A DNA stretch of 64,000 nt from Pseudomonas syringae (GTDB lineage: Bacteria > Pseudomonadota > Gammaproteobacteria > Pseudomonadales > Pseudomonadaceae). This document shows, piece after piece, positions 43,835 to 52,719 of the stretch. Positions within the stretch are counted from its first letter, which is position 1. Every line of letters starts with the position of its first letter. The position numbers were made by a program, and so were the translations under genes. The stretch lies in contig NZ_WKEQ01000023.1 of assembly GCF_021605415.1 (NCBI RefSeq), positions 26,565-90,564 of the forward strand, read 5' to 3'. The notes below the pieces were generated by a model. It worked only from the letters and a program-made list of their open reading frames with translations. It was not told where the DNA came from and made no database searches.

Positions 43835-43976
43835 GCACAGGTGCGGCACGTCGAGTAAAAAAACAGTAGGTTATGCCTCAGGGGCAAGGCAAAACAGAAT
43901 ATTTCGCGAGAAGGCGGGCAGATAATGGGCCTGTCCAGTCAGTTTCACCCTTACGACTTTTCTTGCGGAGCGCCCT

Positions 43977-44681
43977 ATGTCTTTCAAGCAGATCCAAGCC
44001 CTGACGTTTGACGTTGTCGGTACCCTGATCGATTTCGAAGCCGGAATCCTGGCCCATGTGCGCGAAGTCGCGGGTGAAGCGGGTAAGGCCCGCAGCGACG
44101 ACGACATCCTCAAAGCTTATCGCGAGGCCCGCGCCTCCACCGATTCGGGCTGGTGGCCGGATGACCTGGAACGTTGCTACCACGTCATCGCCTCCAAGCT
44201 GGGGCTGCCGGACAACGACGAATATGCCAAAGGCCTGGCGCAGGCAGTGAAGAATTTCCCGGCGTTCCCTGATTCGGTAGAAGCACTCAAGCGCCTGCGC
44301 AAGCACTTCAAACTGGTAGCGACCACCAACTCGCAGATCTGGGCCCTGAACCACATGGCCGAAACCCTCGACCAGCCGTTCGACGTACGCGTTACCGTCG
44401 ACGACGTGCGTTTCGAAAAGCCTGACCCGCAGTTCTTTGCCTACACCCGAGGTGTACTGGCAACCCAGGGCATTCTGTTCGAAAACATCCTGCACGTTGC
44501 CCAGAGCCAATACCACGACATTGGCGTGGCCATGCGTCTGGGTTATCAGACCTGCTGGATCGAGCGGCGCTTTGCCCAGAAAGGCACTGGCGGCACCCTG
44601 GAATCGGAACGCACCGAACCGCATTACCACTTCACCTCGCTGGCGCAATTGGCTGACGCGGTCGAGAAAGAACTGGGTTGA
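43977..44681 (+). CDS. HAD-family hydrolase (haloacid dehalogenase type II-like)
   Basis: A 234-residue HAD hydrolase. The nucleophile motif is LTFDVVGTLIDFE, with Asp at about residue 12. TTNSQIW is motif II, a Lys in RFEKPDPQFF is motif III and the acidic motif IV is in VAQSQYHDIGVAM. GCGGAG precedes the ATG. It starts a three-gene plus-strand run with an FAD oxidoreductase and a cupin. A related but catalytically degenerate HAD gene lies at 47399-48085. Confidence 0.88.
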   Translation: MSFKQIQALTFDVVGTLIDFEAGILAHVREVAGEAGKARSDDDILKAYREARASTDSGWWPDDLERCYHVIASKLGLPDNDEYAKGLAQAVKNFPAFPDSVEALKRLRKHFKLVATTNSQIWALNHMAETLDQPFDVRVTVDDVRFEKPDPQFFAYTRGVLATQGILFENILHVAQSQYHDIGVAMRLGYQTCWIERRFAQKGTGGTLESERTEPHYHFTSLAQLADAVEKELG

Positions 44682-44741
44682 TCCCCTCGGCGCCCGGGCC
44701 TTGGTCGCAGGCGCCAATCCTTATTGAGTCGAGAGGCTGGC

Positions 44742-46025
44742 ATGACTGTTCAGAGCTTATGGGCGGCCACCGCCCAAGCGGCACCCGCGCTGCAATCCCT
44801 GGAAGGCGAGCGGCAGTGCGACGTGGTGATCATCGGTGCCGGTTACACCGGCCTCTCGGCAGCCCATCACATCGCCCGCAGTGGTCGCGAGCCGCTCATT
44901 GTTGAGGCCAATACGTTGGCCTGGGGCGCCAGCGGACGTAATGGCGGCGTGGTGTCGCCGAAGTTCCGGGTGGGCTTTCCCACACTGATGTCGCGCTATG
45001 GCCGTGATACCGCGTTGCAGATGTACCGCACCGGATATGCCGCAGTCGACAGCCTTGTGGAAATGGTCGACACCCTTGGCCTGAACGAGGCCGAGCTGCA
45101 TCTGGGCGGGCATATCGCAGCGGCGCACAACGTCCACGCGCTGGGCGCATTGGCGTCCACCGCAAACTGGATCAAGCGTGAAACCGGCGGCACGTCATCA
45201 CACATGATCTCGGCCGATCAGGTGCGGGAAATGACCGGCTCGTCGATCTTTTTCGGCGGCCTGCTGACCCCCAAGGCTGGCGGTATCCATCCGTTGAACT
45301 ACGCGCGCGGCATGGCTCGTCACCTTGTCGATCATGGCGTGAAAATGTTCATCAACAGCCCGGCCGAGCAGGTTCGTCGCGAAGGTGACCGCGTCATCGT
45401 GCAAACGCCGCAAGGGCGAGTCAGTGCGCGGCAAGTCATCTACGCCACCAACGGTTATTCCGACCAGACCGGGGCCACCGATACGCTGCATCGGCGGTTG
45501 ATTCCGTTCCGCAGCGCGATCATCGCCACCCAGCCACTGCCACCGCACATCCTCGCCACGATCATGCCGGGCGGGCAGGTATGTGGTGACACCAAGCGCA
45601 TGTTGCGCTGGTTCCGGGTTATCGGCGATCGCTTGATATTTGGTGGGCGGGGCGCGTTTGGCAAAGGCGACTCACAAGGCGCGTTCGACGCTTTGCAGCG
45701 CAGCATGGGTGATGTGTTCCCGATTCTGCGTGACCAGCCCATCGCCTATCGCTGGTCGGGACTGGTGGCGATGACGCTGGATTACCTTCCTCACGCCGGG
45801 CAGCTCGATGAGCGCAGCTACTACGCCATCGGTTACAACGGTGGCGGGGTCGCGATGTCGACCTGGATGGGCCGGCAGCTGGCAGCCATGACGGCCGGCG
45901 AGAAGGTCGAGCTCGGCTTGCTGGCGGGTGAACAATTCAATCCGATTCCTCTGCATGCCTTCCGGGCGCCGGGTGTTCGTCTGGCCGCAGGCTGGCAGCA
46001 ATTCCTGGACGTCATTGGCCGATAA
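44742..46025 (+). CDS. FAD-dependent oxidoreductase (DadA/PuuB-like amine or amino-acid oxidase)
   Basis: A 427-residue flavoprotein. The dinucleotide fold starts at DVVIIGAGYTGLSAAHHIARSG (about 28-49), followed by the flavin contact GASGRNGGVVSP. The C-terminal part has YAIGYNGGGVAMSTWMGRQLA, as in the gamma-glutamylputrescine oxidase (PuuB/OrdL) group. GAGAGG before ATG 44742 decides the start. It is the second gene of the HAD-FAD-cupin operon. Together with the nearby gabT/gabD and polyamine-type transporter, oxidation of an amine or amino acid is likely. Confidence 0.88.
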   Translation: MTVQSLWAATAQAAPALQSLEGERQCDVVIIGAGYTGLSAAHHIARSGREPLIVEANTLAWGASGRNGGVVSPKFRVGFPTLMSRYGRDTALQMYRTGYAAVDSLVEMVDTLGLNEAELHLGGHIAAAHNVHALGALASTANWIKRETGGTSSHMISADQVREMTGSSIFFGGLLTPKAGGIHPLNYARGMARHLVDHGVKMFINSPAEQVRREGDRVIVQTPQGRVSARQVIYATNGYSDQTGATDTLHRRLIPFRSAIIATQPLPPHILATIMPGGQVCGDTKRMLRWFRVIGDRLIFGGRGAFGKGDSQGAFDALQRSMGDVFPILRDQPIAYRWSGLVAMTLDYLPHAGQLDERSYYAIGYNGGGVAMSTWMGRQLAAMTAGEKVELGLLAGEQFNPIPLHAFRAPGVRLAAGWQQFLDVIGR

Positions 46026-46040
46026 GCGAGCGTTAAGCGT

Positions 46041-46751
46041 ATGCCATCGATTCTGCACTTCTCACACCCCCATACTGATCGCCGGTTGCCTGGCGCAGCC
46101 TTCGCCTTGCAGGGCGATCCGCTGGCGGCGGGGCGTGTCATCAACTTCCACGATGCCGCGCAGGGCTATGCCGCCGGTAGCAGTTCCAGCACCGGCGCGA
46201 ACCTGTTGATCGAAGCGTTTCCCTGGGTCGAGCTGGGCGTGATCGAAGCCGGCGAGTTGCGTTTGCAGGGTGACGGTTTCGACCTGCAACTGAGCGCAGG
46301 GGATTGCTTCATCGTGCCCCGTGGCATCCATGTGCGCTGGCAACATCGCGGGCCGTTACGCCGGTTGTTCATGGCGTTTCCGGGGCTTTCAGCCAGTACC
46401 GGCATGCCCACGGCCCCCATTCGGATCGATCTGTCTCAGCCGCTTGCACCGACCAGTCCGCCGCCTGCCAATGTGCTGTTGACCGCCACGCCGAACGCCT
46501 GGAGCGAAACCCTGTTCAGTGCCGGCAACTTGCGCATCGGACTGTGGCAATGCGAGGCGTACGCCCGCAAGCAGGTCGAGCCGGGATACAGCGAGCTGAT
46601 GTTTATCCTGCAAGGCTCGGTGACTCTTCAGGCCGAACAGGGCGACAGCCATCATGTGCGCGCGGGAGAAACGGTGGTCGTGCCGAAGGGCGCCACCAAT
46701 GCGTGGGTCAGCGAGGAGACCGTGCGCAAGGTGTTCTGCATTTTGTCGTAA
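46041..46751 (+). CDS. Two-domain cupin protein
   Basis: A 236-residue bicupin with no signal peptide. The N-terminal cupin has LGVIEAGELRLQGDGF and GDCFIVPRGIHVRWQH. The C-terminal cupin is of the DUF861/EutQ-type, with WQCEAYARKQVEPGYSELMFILQGSVTLQ and GETVVVPKGATNAWVSEE. It starts 15 bases after the FAD oxidoreductase gene. Cupins next to PuuB-like oxidases are common in amine catabolic loci and may act as isomerases or sensors. A long inverted repeat follows. Confidence 0.85.
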   Translation: MPSILHFSHPHTDRRLPGAAFALQGDPLAAGRVINFHDAAQGYAAGSSSSTGANLLIEAFPWVELGVIEAGELRLQGDGFDLQLSAGDCFIVPRGIHVRWQHRGPLRRLFMAFPGLSASTGMPTAPIRIDLSQPLAPTSPPPANVLLTATPNAWSETLFSAGNLRIGLWQCEAYARKQVEPGYSELMFILQGSVTLQAEQGDSHHVRAGETVVVPKGATNAWVSEETVRKVFCILS

Positions 46752-46788
46752 GGTGCGGTGCGCGAAAGGCTCTGCTGGATCAACCTGA

Positions 46789-46861
46789 CCTGCCGCCGTA
46801 TGACTCGACCGTTGTAGTCGCGATCAAGATCGCCACAACGGTCGAGTCATACGGCGGCAGG
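46789..46861. repeat. 27-bp perfect inverted repeat (long hairpin)
   Basis: The left arm (46789-46815) and right arm (46835-46861) are perfect 27-base inverted repeats. The arms run CCTGCCGCCGTATGACTC and on to ACCGTTGT. The 19-base loop contains a further GCGATC-AA-GATCGC stem. A TTTT run follows on the plus strand. It lies between the convergent cupin and Lrp genes and may be an unusually strong bidirectional terminator or a small mobile palindrome. Confidence 0.9.
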
Positions 46862-46868
46862 TTTTGTT

Positions 46869-47360
46869 TCAGACCGCCCGAACGAGGCTGCGCAATGGCA
46901 CGGTGCTCTTGACCACGGGGGATTTGATCACGATGTAGCTGAAGTACTTCTCGATGCCGATGTTCTTGTCGAGGATCGACTCCATCAGCTCCTGATAATG
47001 CTGAATGCTGCTGCACAGGAAGCGCACCAGGTAGTCATAACCGCCGCTGATCAAGTGGCACTCCAGCACTTCGTCGATGTTGCGGATGCTCGATTCGAAT
47101 TTCACGAAGTCGGCACGCTTGTGATCCGACAGGGTCATTTCCGTGAACACCGTGACCGAATTGGCGAACTTGGCCAGATTGACGTGGGCTTCATAGCCGC
47201 TGATGTAGCCAGCGGCCTCCAGGCGTTTGACGCGTTGCAGGCAAGGGCTGGGCGACAGACCAACGGCCTCGGCGAGGCTGACGTTGGTCATGCGCCCGTC
47301 CTTCTGCAATTGCACCAGGATGTTGATGTCGATTCGGTCGAGCTTGGTTGCAGCGTCCAT
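46869..47360 (-). CDS. Lrp/AsnC family transcriptional regulator
   Basis: A 163-residue regulator. The N-terminal helix-turn-helix is MTNVSLAEAVGLSPSPCLQRVKRLEAAGYI (about 19-48), and the C-terminal RAM domain carries ECHLISGGYDYLVRF with the effector-binding Gly-Asp-type turn. It is the most distal gene of the minus-strand gabT series and probably controls the gab/ABC genes, the HAD-FAD-cupin operon, or both, in response to an amino acid. Confidence 0.92.
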   Translation of the reverse strand: MDAATKLDRIDINILVQLQKDGRMTNVSLAEAVGLSPSPCLQRVKRLEAAGYISGYEAHVNLAKFANSVTVFTEMTLSDHKRADFVKFESSIRNIDEVLECHLISGGYDYLVRFLCSSIQHYQELMESILDKNIGIEKYFSYIVIKSPVVKSTVPLRSLVRAV

Positions 47361-47398
47361 GGGTCAGTCCTCGCAATATCAAATCAGGGCCGTCGTCC

Positions 47399-48085
47399 TC
47401 AGGCGTGCAATGCCTTTTGATGGGCATGGGCCAGGTCAGCGAGGCTGGCGTATTCACAGCGCTTGCCGTCCATTGCCTGAGGCGAATGGTTCCACGGCTT
47501 TTCATGGCCGCGACGTAGTGTGCAAACCGGAAAGTCCACCCGCTCGTTCCACGGGTCATCGCTTTCCGTGCTGCGCACCGGTAACAATTGCGAACGCTCC
47601 AATCCCAGCCGATACAGCTCGCGTTCGAGGCTGTTGTGCCAGTCCTTGTCGCTAGGCTCGACAATCGCGTCGAATTCGACCGGCAGACGACGGGCCAGGG
47701 CCAGTACATCGATACCCTGGGGTGGGGCGATCAGTATCAAACGGTAGAACTTGCCCAGGTACTGGAGAGCACCGGGAGCGTCTTCATAAATCGGCCACAG
47801 GGACGAAGAGCTACTGAATGCCACACTCTCATCCCAGCCCGGAGTGATCTGCAATTGTTGCGCCACACGTTGGTAGAGCTGGCCGTGAAAAGCCGTTGCG
47901 CTGATCTGCGGCGCGCCGCTGGCAAGCTCTTGCGCCACCTGTCGGTAAGTGCTGAGCAACTGCGCATCGCTGGCACTGGATTCCCCTTGCACTGCCAGCG
48001 GTCGCAGGCCTTCGAGGATGCCCCGTTCGCGGTCAACCAATGTGCCGAGTGACAGGCCCAACGCCTTGTAATGGGTGACTCTCAT
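47399..48085 (-). CDS. Degenerate HAD-like protein lacking the catalytic aspartate
   Basis: A 228-residue relative of the HAD gene at 43977. The first motif here reads KALGLSLGTLVDRE, where the active paralogue has LTFDVVGTLIDFE: the nucleophile Asp is replaced and one residue is missing. The C-terminal part (KDWHNSLERELYRLGLE, LADLAHAHQKAL) still resembles the fold. It lies between gabT (98 bases) and lrp (38 bases) on the same strand. It is probably a pseudoenzyme with a binding or regulatory role. The reading frame is intact, so it is not simply decayed. Confidence 0.8.
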   Translation of the reverse strand: MRVTHYKALGLSLGTLVDRERGILEGLRPLAVQGESSASDAQLLSTYRQVAQELASGAPQISATAFHGQLYQRVAQQLQITPGWDESVAFSSSSSLWPIYEDAPGALQYLGKFYRLILIAPPQGIDVLALARRLPVEFDAIVEPSDKDWHNSLERELYRLGLERSQLLPVRSTESDDPWNERVDFPVCTLRRGHEKPWNHSPQAMDGKRCEYASLADLAHAHQKALHA

Positions 48086-48183
48086 GACTTGCTCCTGAGT
48101 GGGTCATGCCGGTTCCATCATGCTTCAACCCCAGACCCGACACTGCCGGAGCAGGGTCGGGCCGAGTGTTACCGTCGCTGGGT

Positions 48184-49473
48184 TCAGCAGGCCGCGGCCA
48201 ACGCTTTTTCGAGCATCTGCAAGGCTTCTGCCACTTGCGCCGGCGTGGTCACCAGCGGCGCGAGGAAGCGCACCACGTTGCGATGAACGCCGCACTTGAT
48301 CACCAGCAAACCGGCGTGTCGGGCTTCATCGATGACCTTTTGTGCCAGTGCCGCATCGGGGCTGCGGGCGGCATCGTCGGCGACCATTTCGATCGCTTGC
48401 ATGAAGCCCAGACCGCGCACGTCACCGATTCTCGGGTAACGTTTCTGCAAGGCCAGCAGCCCGTCGCGCAGTTGTGCTGCGAGTGTTTCGCCTTGGGCCA
48501 GCAGATCCTGCTCTTCGAACAAATCCAGTACGGCCAGCGCTGCGGCACAAGCGACGGCGTTGCCCCCATAGGTGCCGCCCAGGCCACCCGGGGTCGGCGC
48601 ATCCATGATCTCGGCGCGACCGACCACGCCAGACAGCGGCATGCCACCGGCCAGGCTTTTGGCGACGGTCACAAGATCCGGCTGGATGTCGGCATGCTGG
48701 AAACCGAACATCGTGCCGGTGCGGCCAAAACCTGCCTGGATCTCGTCGAGGATCAGCACAATGCCGTGCTGGGTGCAGCGGGCACGCAGCGCCTGCAGGA
48801 ATTCCTTGGGTGCCGCGAGGAAGCCGCCGTCGCCTTGAACCGGCTCGATGATGATCGCGGCAACGCGATCCGGCGCCACGTCGGTGGCGAACAGCTCATC
48901 CAGCTCGGCCAGCGCGTCATCGCTGCTGACACCGCGATAGGCGTTGGGATAAGTGGCGTGATAGATCTCGGCGGGGAAGGGGCCGAAATTCTGTTTGTAG
49001 GGCTGGCTCATGCCCGTCAGGGTCACACCGAGCAAAGTACGGCCGTGGAAGCCCCCGCGAAAGGAAATCACGGCCGTGCGATTGGTGTAGCCACGGGCGA
49101 TCTTCACCGCGTTTTCGACGGCCTCGGCGCCGGACGTGAACAGCACGCTTTTGTAGTGAGCGTCGCCGCCGATTAGCTTGTTCAGGCGCGCGGCCACTTC
49201 AATGTAGTTTTCGTAGGCCACCACCTGGAAACTGGCGTGGGAGATCTCGCCGACCTGCCGGCGCACGGCCTCGACCACCTTCGGATGGTTATGGCCGACG
49301 TTGAGCACGCCAATGCCGCCGACGAAGTCCAGGTAACGCTTGCCGTCGACATCCCACAGTTCGGCGCCCTCGGCGCGCGCCGCGACCACCGGATGGGCCG
49401 TGGCGATACCGCGTGGCACATGATGGTCGCGCAGGGCCAGCAGGCGTTGGTTTTCAGTCAGTGCAGAATTCAT
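48184..49473 (-). CDS. gabT: 4-aminobutyrate aminotransferase (GabT-like), class III
   Basis: A 429-residue PLP enzyme that moves the amino group of GABA or a related omega-amino acid to 2-oxoglutarate. Class III motifs are present: VLFTSGAEAVENAVKIAR, LDEIQAGFGRTG with the PLP Asp, and the Schiff-base lysine in VTVAKSLAGGMPLSG. The product, a semialdehyde, suits the SSADH-like gene at 50991. It belongs to the minus-strand series running from the binding protein at 55.8 kb to lrp. A CGAAATATTTCG palindrome lies 121 bases upstream of the start. Confidence 0.92.
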   Translation of the reverse strand: MNSALTENQRLLALRDHHVPRGIATAHPVVAARAEGAELWDVDGKRYLDFVGGIGVLNVGHNHPKVVEAVRRQVGEISHASFQVVAYENYIEVAARLNKLIGGDAHYKSVLFTSGAEAVENAVKIARGYTNRTAVISFRGGFHGRTLLGVTLTGMSQPYKQNFGPFPAEIYHATYPNAYRGVSSDDALAELDELFATDVAPDRVAAIIIEPVQGDGGFLAAPKEFLQALRARCTQHGIVLILDEIQAGFGRTGTMFGFQHADIQPDLVTVAKSLAGGMPLSGVVGRAEIMDAPTPGGLGGTYGGNAVACAAALAVLDLFEEQDLLAQGETLAAQLRDGLLALQKRYPRIGDVRGLGFMQAIEMVADDAARSPDAALAQKVIDEARHAGLLVIKCGVHRNVVRFLAPLVTTPAQVAEALQMLEKALAAAC

Positions 49474-49739
49474 CTCGATCTCCGTGAACGCCGAAGGTGG
49501 CGGGTGATGTCATCAGGATAAGGATCGCCCGGAATCACAAGCGCTGAACTTGGGGCATCGGGCGCTTTGATCGACTGTTTTGCAGGGCTGTGACGAAATA
49601 TTTCGCTGCGCAGGCCGCCGGGCGATGTTGCGGCCCGAAACGACATCGGCCCGTGGCAGTGCGGCGGGTCGGCGGGATCATGCAGTGCACAATGCCGACA
49701 AGCGTGCTGCTACGGGCCGAAGCGTCTGAGTCGGTTGGA
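49474..49739. promoter_or_regulatory. Intergenic region upstream of gabT
   Basis: A 266-base gap that probably holds a separate gabT promoter. CGAAATATTTCG at 49594-49605 is a perfect 12-base palindrome and may be an operator. GC-rich inverted segments (for example CGGGCGATGT near 49620 and ACATCGGCCCG near 49643) could form a hairpin ending the ATPase-gene transcript. Confidence 0.45.
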
Positions 49740-50828
49740 TCAAACCCCGGCGCGTGGAACGACGATGGTGTCTTCCGGGTGCAGGCGCATCATCATCGGC
49801 GCGCCAATGGGCGGCAGGCTGAGATTGCCTTCGTGGTGGCTGGGTTGGCGCAGGCTGACGGTTGGCCCGCCATCAAGGTCGACGAACACTTTCAGGCTTT
49901 CACCCTGGAAGACGATGTCGGCCACGCGACCACGCAGACGGTTCCATTCCGGTCCCGAACTGTCGTTGTCCAGCAGCAGTTTTTCCGATTGCAGGGCCAG
50001 GAACACATCCCCTGACGCTGGCACCGGGCGAGTGGTGCGCAAGGTCGTGGTGCCCAGGGTCAAGCCGTTGTCCGAGCTGCGTTGCAGCGGCACCAAAGTG
50101 CTTTCGCCGATGAAGCTGGCAACAAAATCGTCGGCCGGATGATCATGCAGGCGGCGCGGGGTATCGACCTGCACCAACTCGCCGCCGCGCATGATTGCGA
50201 TACGGTCACTCATGGTCAGGGCTTCGCGCTGATCGTGGGTCACGTAGATCATGGTCGCGCCCAGGCGCTTGTGCAGCGCACGCAGTTCGATCTGCATGAT
50301 TTCGCGCAGTTGCTTGTCGAGGGCCGACAGCGGTTCGTCCATCAGAATCAGTTTGGGTTCGAAGACGATTGCGCGGGCCAGGGCCACACGCTGGCGTTGC
50401 CCGCCAGACAGTGCCGCGATGTTGCGGTCTTCGTAACCGGACAGCTCCACAGTCGCCAGCGCGGTCTTGACGCGGTCGCGGCTTTTGCTGGCGCTTTCGC
50501 CACGGGCACGCAGCGGAAAAGCCACGTTTTCGCCGACGGTCATGTGCGGGAACAGCGCGTAGTTTTGAAACACCACGCCGATCTCGCGCTTATGGGGTGG
50601 CATCAGCGTGACGTCGCGCTCGCCGAATAAAATGCTCCCGGAACTGACCCGGATGAACCCACCCAGAATGCTCAGCAAGGTGGTCTTGCCCGAGCCGGAC
50701 GGGCCAAGCAATGACATGAATTCCCCGGCTTCGACCTTGAGGTCCACGTTGTTCAAAGCCTTGAGGTTGCCGTAGTGTTTGCACACTTTGTTAACGCTGA
50801 CCGATTCAAAACCTTCAGTGAAATTCAT
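49740..50828 (-). CDS. ABC transporter ATP-binding protein, PotA-like
   Basis: A 362-residue ATPase of the spermidine/putrescine import type. Walker A is GPSGSGKTT (about 42-50), the signature LSGGQRQRVALARA, Walker B LILMDEPLSALD, and a C-terminal TOBE domain (about 280-355) is present. The ATG at 50828 has GAGGA eleven bases upstream; a longer frame is not family-like. It energises the permeases at 52720 and 53515. In this operon the gabD-like gene is inserted between permease and ATPase genes. Confidence 0.93.
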   Translation of the reverse strand: MNFTEGFESVSVNKVCKHYGNLKALNNVDLKVEAGEFMSLLGPSGSGKTTLLSILGGFIRVSSGSILFGERDVTLMPPHKREIGVVFQNYALFPHMTVGENVAFPLRARGESASKSRDRVKTALATVELSGYEDRNIAALSGGQRQRVALARAIVFEPKLILMDEPLSALDKQLREIMQIELRALHKRLGATMIYVTHDQREALTMSDRIAIMRGGELVQVDTPRRLHDHPADDFVASFIGESTLVPLQRSSDNGLTLGTTTLRTTRPVPASGDVFLALQSEKLLLDNDSSGPEWNRLRGRVADIVFQGESLKVFVDLDGGPTVSLRQPSHHEGNLSLPPIGAPMMMRLHPEDTIVVPRAGV

Positions 50829-50990
50829 GAAGCGTCGTCCTCTGTAAAACCAGGGATTGCCCAATAGGTCTGTTTGTAATCTGAACACAGGCGCAGGGCT
50901 GATTCGTGCCGTTTTGCAGTGCCGGACCAACAGGATCTGCTGTCCGGCGCAAGTGGGGAGCGACAGGCTGCTTTTTGCGCCCGGGGTCGA

Positions 50991-52451
50991 TCAGTCCAGC
51001 CCGCCGATGTGCCAGGCCTTTACCTCGAGAAACTCGTCCAGGCCGTACTTGGAGCCTTCGCGGCCGGTGCCCGATTGCTTCATGCCGCCGAACGGTGCCA
51101 CTTCCATGGAAATGATCCCGGTGTTGAGCCCGACCATACCGAACTCCAAACGCTCACCCACGCGCCAGGCGCGGCGCATGTCCTGGGTGAAGTAATACGC
51201 GCCGAGGCCGTAGGGCGTGGCATTGGCCAGGGTCAGTGCCTCGGCCTCATCCTTGAAGCGGAATAGCGGGGCGACCGGGCCGAAGGTTTCTTCCGTGGCC
51301 AGCAACATGTCGGCACTGGCATCGCGCAGCACGGTCGGTTGCACATACAACCCCTCGCCTTGAGGTACGCCACCGATGGCGATACTCGCGCCTTTCTCCA
51401 TCGCGTCGTTGATATGCCTTGCGACCTTGTCGACAGCAGCGGCGTTGATCAGTGGCCCGATGGTGACGCCGTTTTGCTGGCCGTCGCCGACTTTCAACTG
51501 GGCAACCGCGGCGCTCAGGCGTTCGGCGAATCGGTCGTAAATGCCGTCCTGCACCAGGATGCGGTTGGCGCACACGCAGGTCTGTCCGGCATTGCGGAAT
51601 TTGCTCTGCATGACACCGGCAATGGCCAGGTCAAGGTCGGCATCGTCGAAGACAATGAACGGTGCATTGCCGCCCAGTTCCAGACTAAGACGCTTGATGG
51701 TCGCGGCGCATTGGCTCATCAGTAACTGGCCGACTCGGGTGGAGCCGGTGAACGACAGCTTGCGCACATCGAGGTTGGCGGTCATCTCGCCGCCGACCCC
51801 GGCAGGCAGGCCGGTCAAGACGTTAAACACGCCCGCCGGGATGCCGGCGCGCTCAGCCAGTACTGCCAGCGCCAGCGCGGACAACGGCGTCATCTCCGAC
51901 GGCTTGACCAACACGGTGCAACCGGCCGCCAGCGCGGGCGCACATTTGCGGGTGATCATCGCGTTCGGGAAGTTCCACGGAGTGATGGCCGCGACAACGC
52001 CGATGGGTTGTTTGAGCACCAGAATGCGCCGGTCGGCGGCAGGTGAAGGGATCGTGTCGCCGTAGATGCGCCGGGCTTCCTCGGCGAACCATTTGACGAA
52101 ACTGGCGCCGTAGGCGATTTCGCCGCGGGACTCGGTCAGTGGCTTGCCTTGTTCGGCGGTCATGATCAGCGCCAGGTCTTCCTGGTTCTCCATGATCAGG
52201 CCAAACCACACCTCCAGATAGCGCGCACGTTCGGCGGCGGGCACATCGCGCCACGTGGTGAAGCGCACTTGTGCGGCTTCAATCGCTCGGCGGGTTTCAG
52301 CGGCCTGCAACGCCGGGACACGAGCGATCACGCTGCCATCGGCGGGGTTGGTCACCTCGATCGTCGCGCCGTCATCGGCCTCGATCCAGGCGCCATTGGC
52401 ATAGGCGCGTTCGACAAGCAGGGAAGGGTCACGCAGTTGGTCTTTCAACAT
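50991..52451 (-). CDS. gabD: NAD(P)-dependent succinate-semialdehyde dehydrogenase (GabD-like)
   Basis: A 486-residue aldehyde dehydrogenase that would oxidise the semialdehyde formed by GabT. ITPWNFPNAM, FTGSTRVGQ, LELGGNAP and the catalytic Cys in NAGQTCVCANR are present, matching the GabD branch and similar to the partial gene at 1-1149. The ATG at 52451 (MLKDQLRDPSLL) is the family start and the longer frame upstream is not. It lies between the permease and ATPase genes of the polyamine-type transporter. Confidence 0.92.
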   Translation of the reverse strand: MLKDQLRDPSLLVERAYANGAWIEADDGATIEVTNPADGSVIARVPALQAAETRRAIEAAQVRFTTWRDVPAAERARYLEVWFGLIMENQEDLALIMTAEQGKPLTESRGEIAYGASFVKWFAEEARRIYGDTIPSPAADRRILVLKQPIGVVAAITPWNFPNAMITRKCAPALAAGCTVLVKPSEMTPLSALALAVLAERAGIPAGVFNVLTGLPAGVGGEMTANLDVRKLSFTGSTRVGQLLMSQCAATIKRLSLELGGNAPFIVFDDADLDLAIAGVMQSKFRNAGQTCVCANRILVQDGIYDRFAERLSAAVAQLKVGDGQQNGVTIGPLINAAAVDKVARHINDAMEKGASIAIGGVPQGEGLYVQPTVLRDASADMLLATEETFGPVAPLFRFKDEAEALTLANATPYGLGAYYFTQDMRRAWRVGERLEFGMVGLNTGIISMEVAPFGGMKQSGTGREGSKYGLDEFLEVKAWHIGGLD

Positions 52452-52636
52452 GATCAGGGCCTTGAGGGTGCGAACGATGGCCCATTGTAAAAAGCTCCTT
52501 CCAGTGGCCGATGCCGAGATAAGCCTGCGCACGGGTGATAGATGCTGAAATGAGGCGCGTGACGGCAGGCTGTGCTGGAACCGGAAATGGCCAGATGGCC
52601 CTGGATCGACAGCTACACAACGCCACCCCGAAACGA

Positions 52637-52701
52637 CTTTGCCCGCGTGGGCGGTGTGCCGGACAGTGATGATGTCTGGCACACCGCCCATGCGGGCAAA
52701 G
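52637..52701. repeat. Long hairpin between permease and gabD genes
   Basis: The arms at 52637-52660 and 52678-52701 are 24-base inverted repeats with one G-T mismatch; an additional GACA/TGTC pair closes toward a short loop. It starts 19 bases after the permease stop, so it may protect or attenuate the upstream mRNA within the operon. No T run is seen on the minus strand. Confidence 0.8.
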
Positions 52702-52719
52702 GGGGTTCTGCGTAATTGA

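Noticed and set aside
46789..46861. CRISPR repeat or tRNA-like structure
   Set aside because: Only a single inverted pair exists, with no spacer-repeat array and no cloverleaf.
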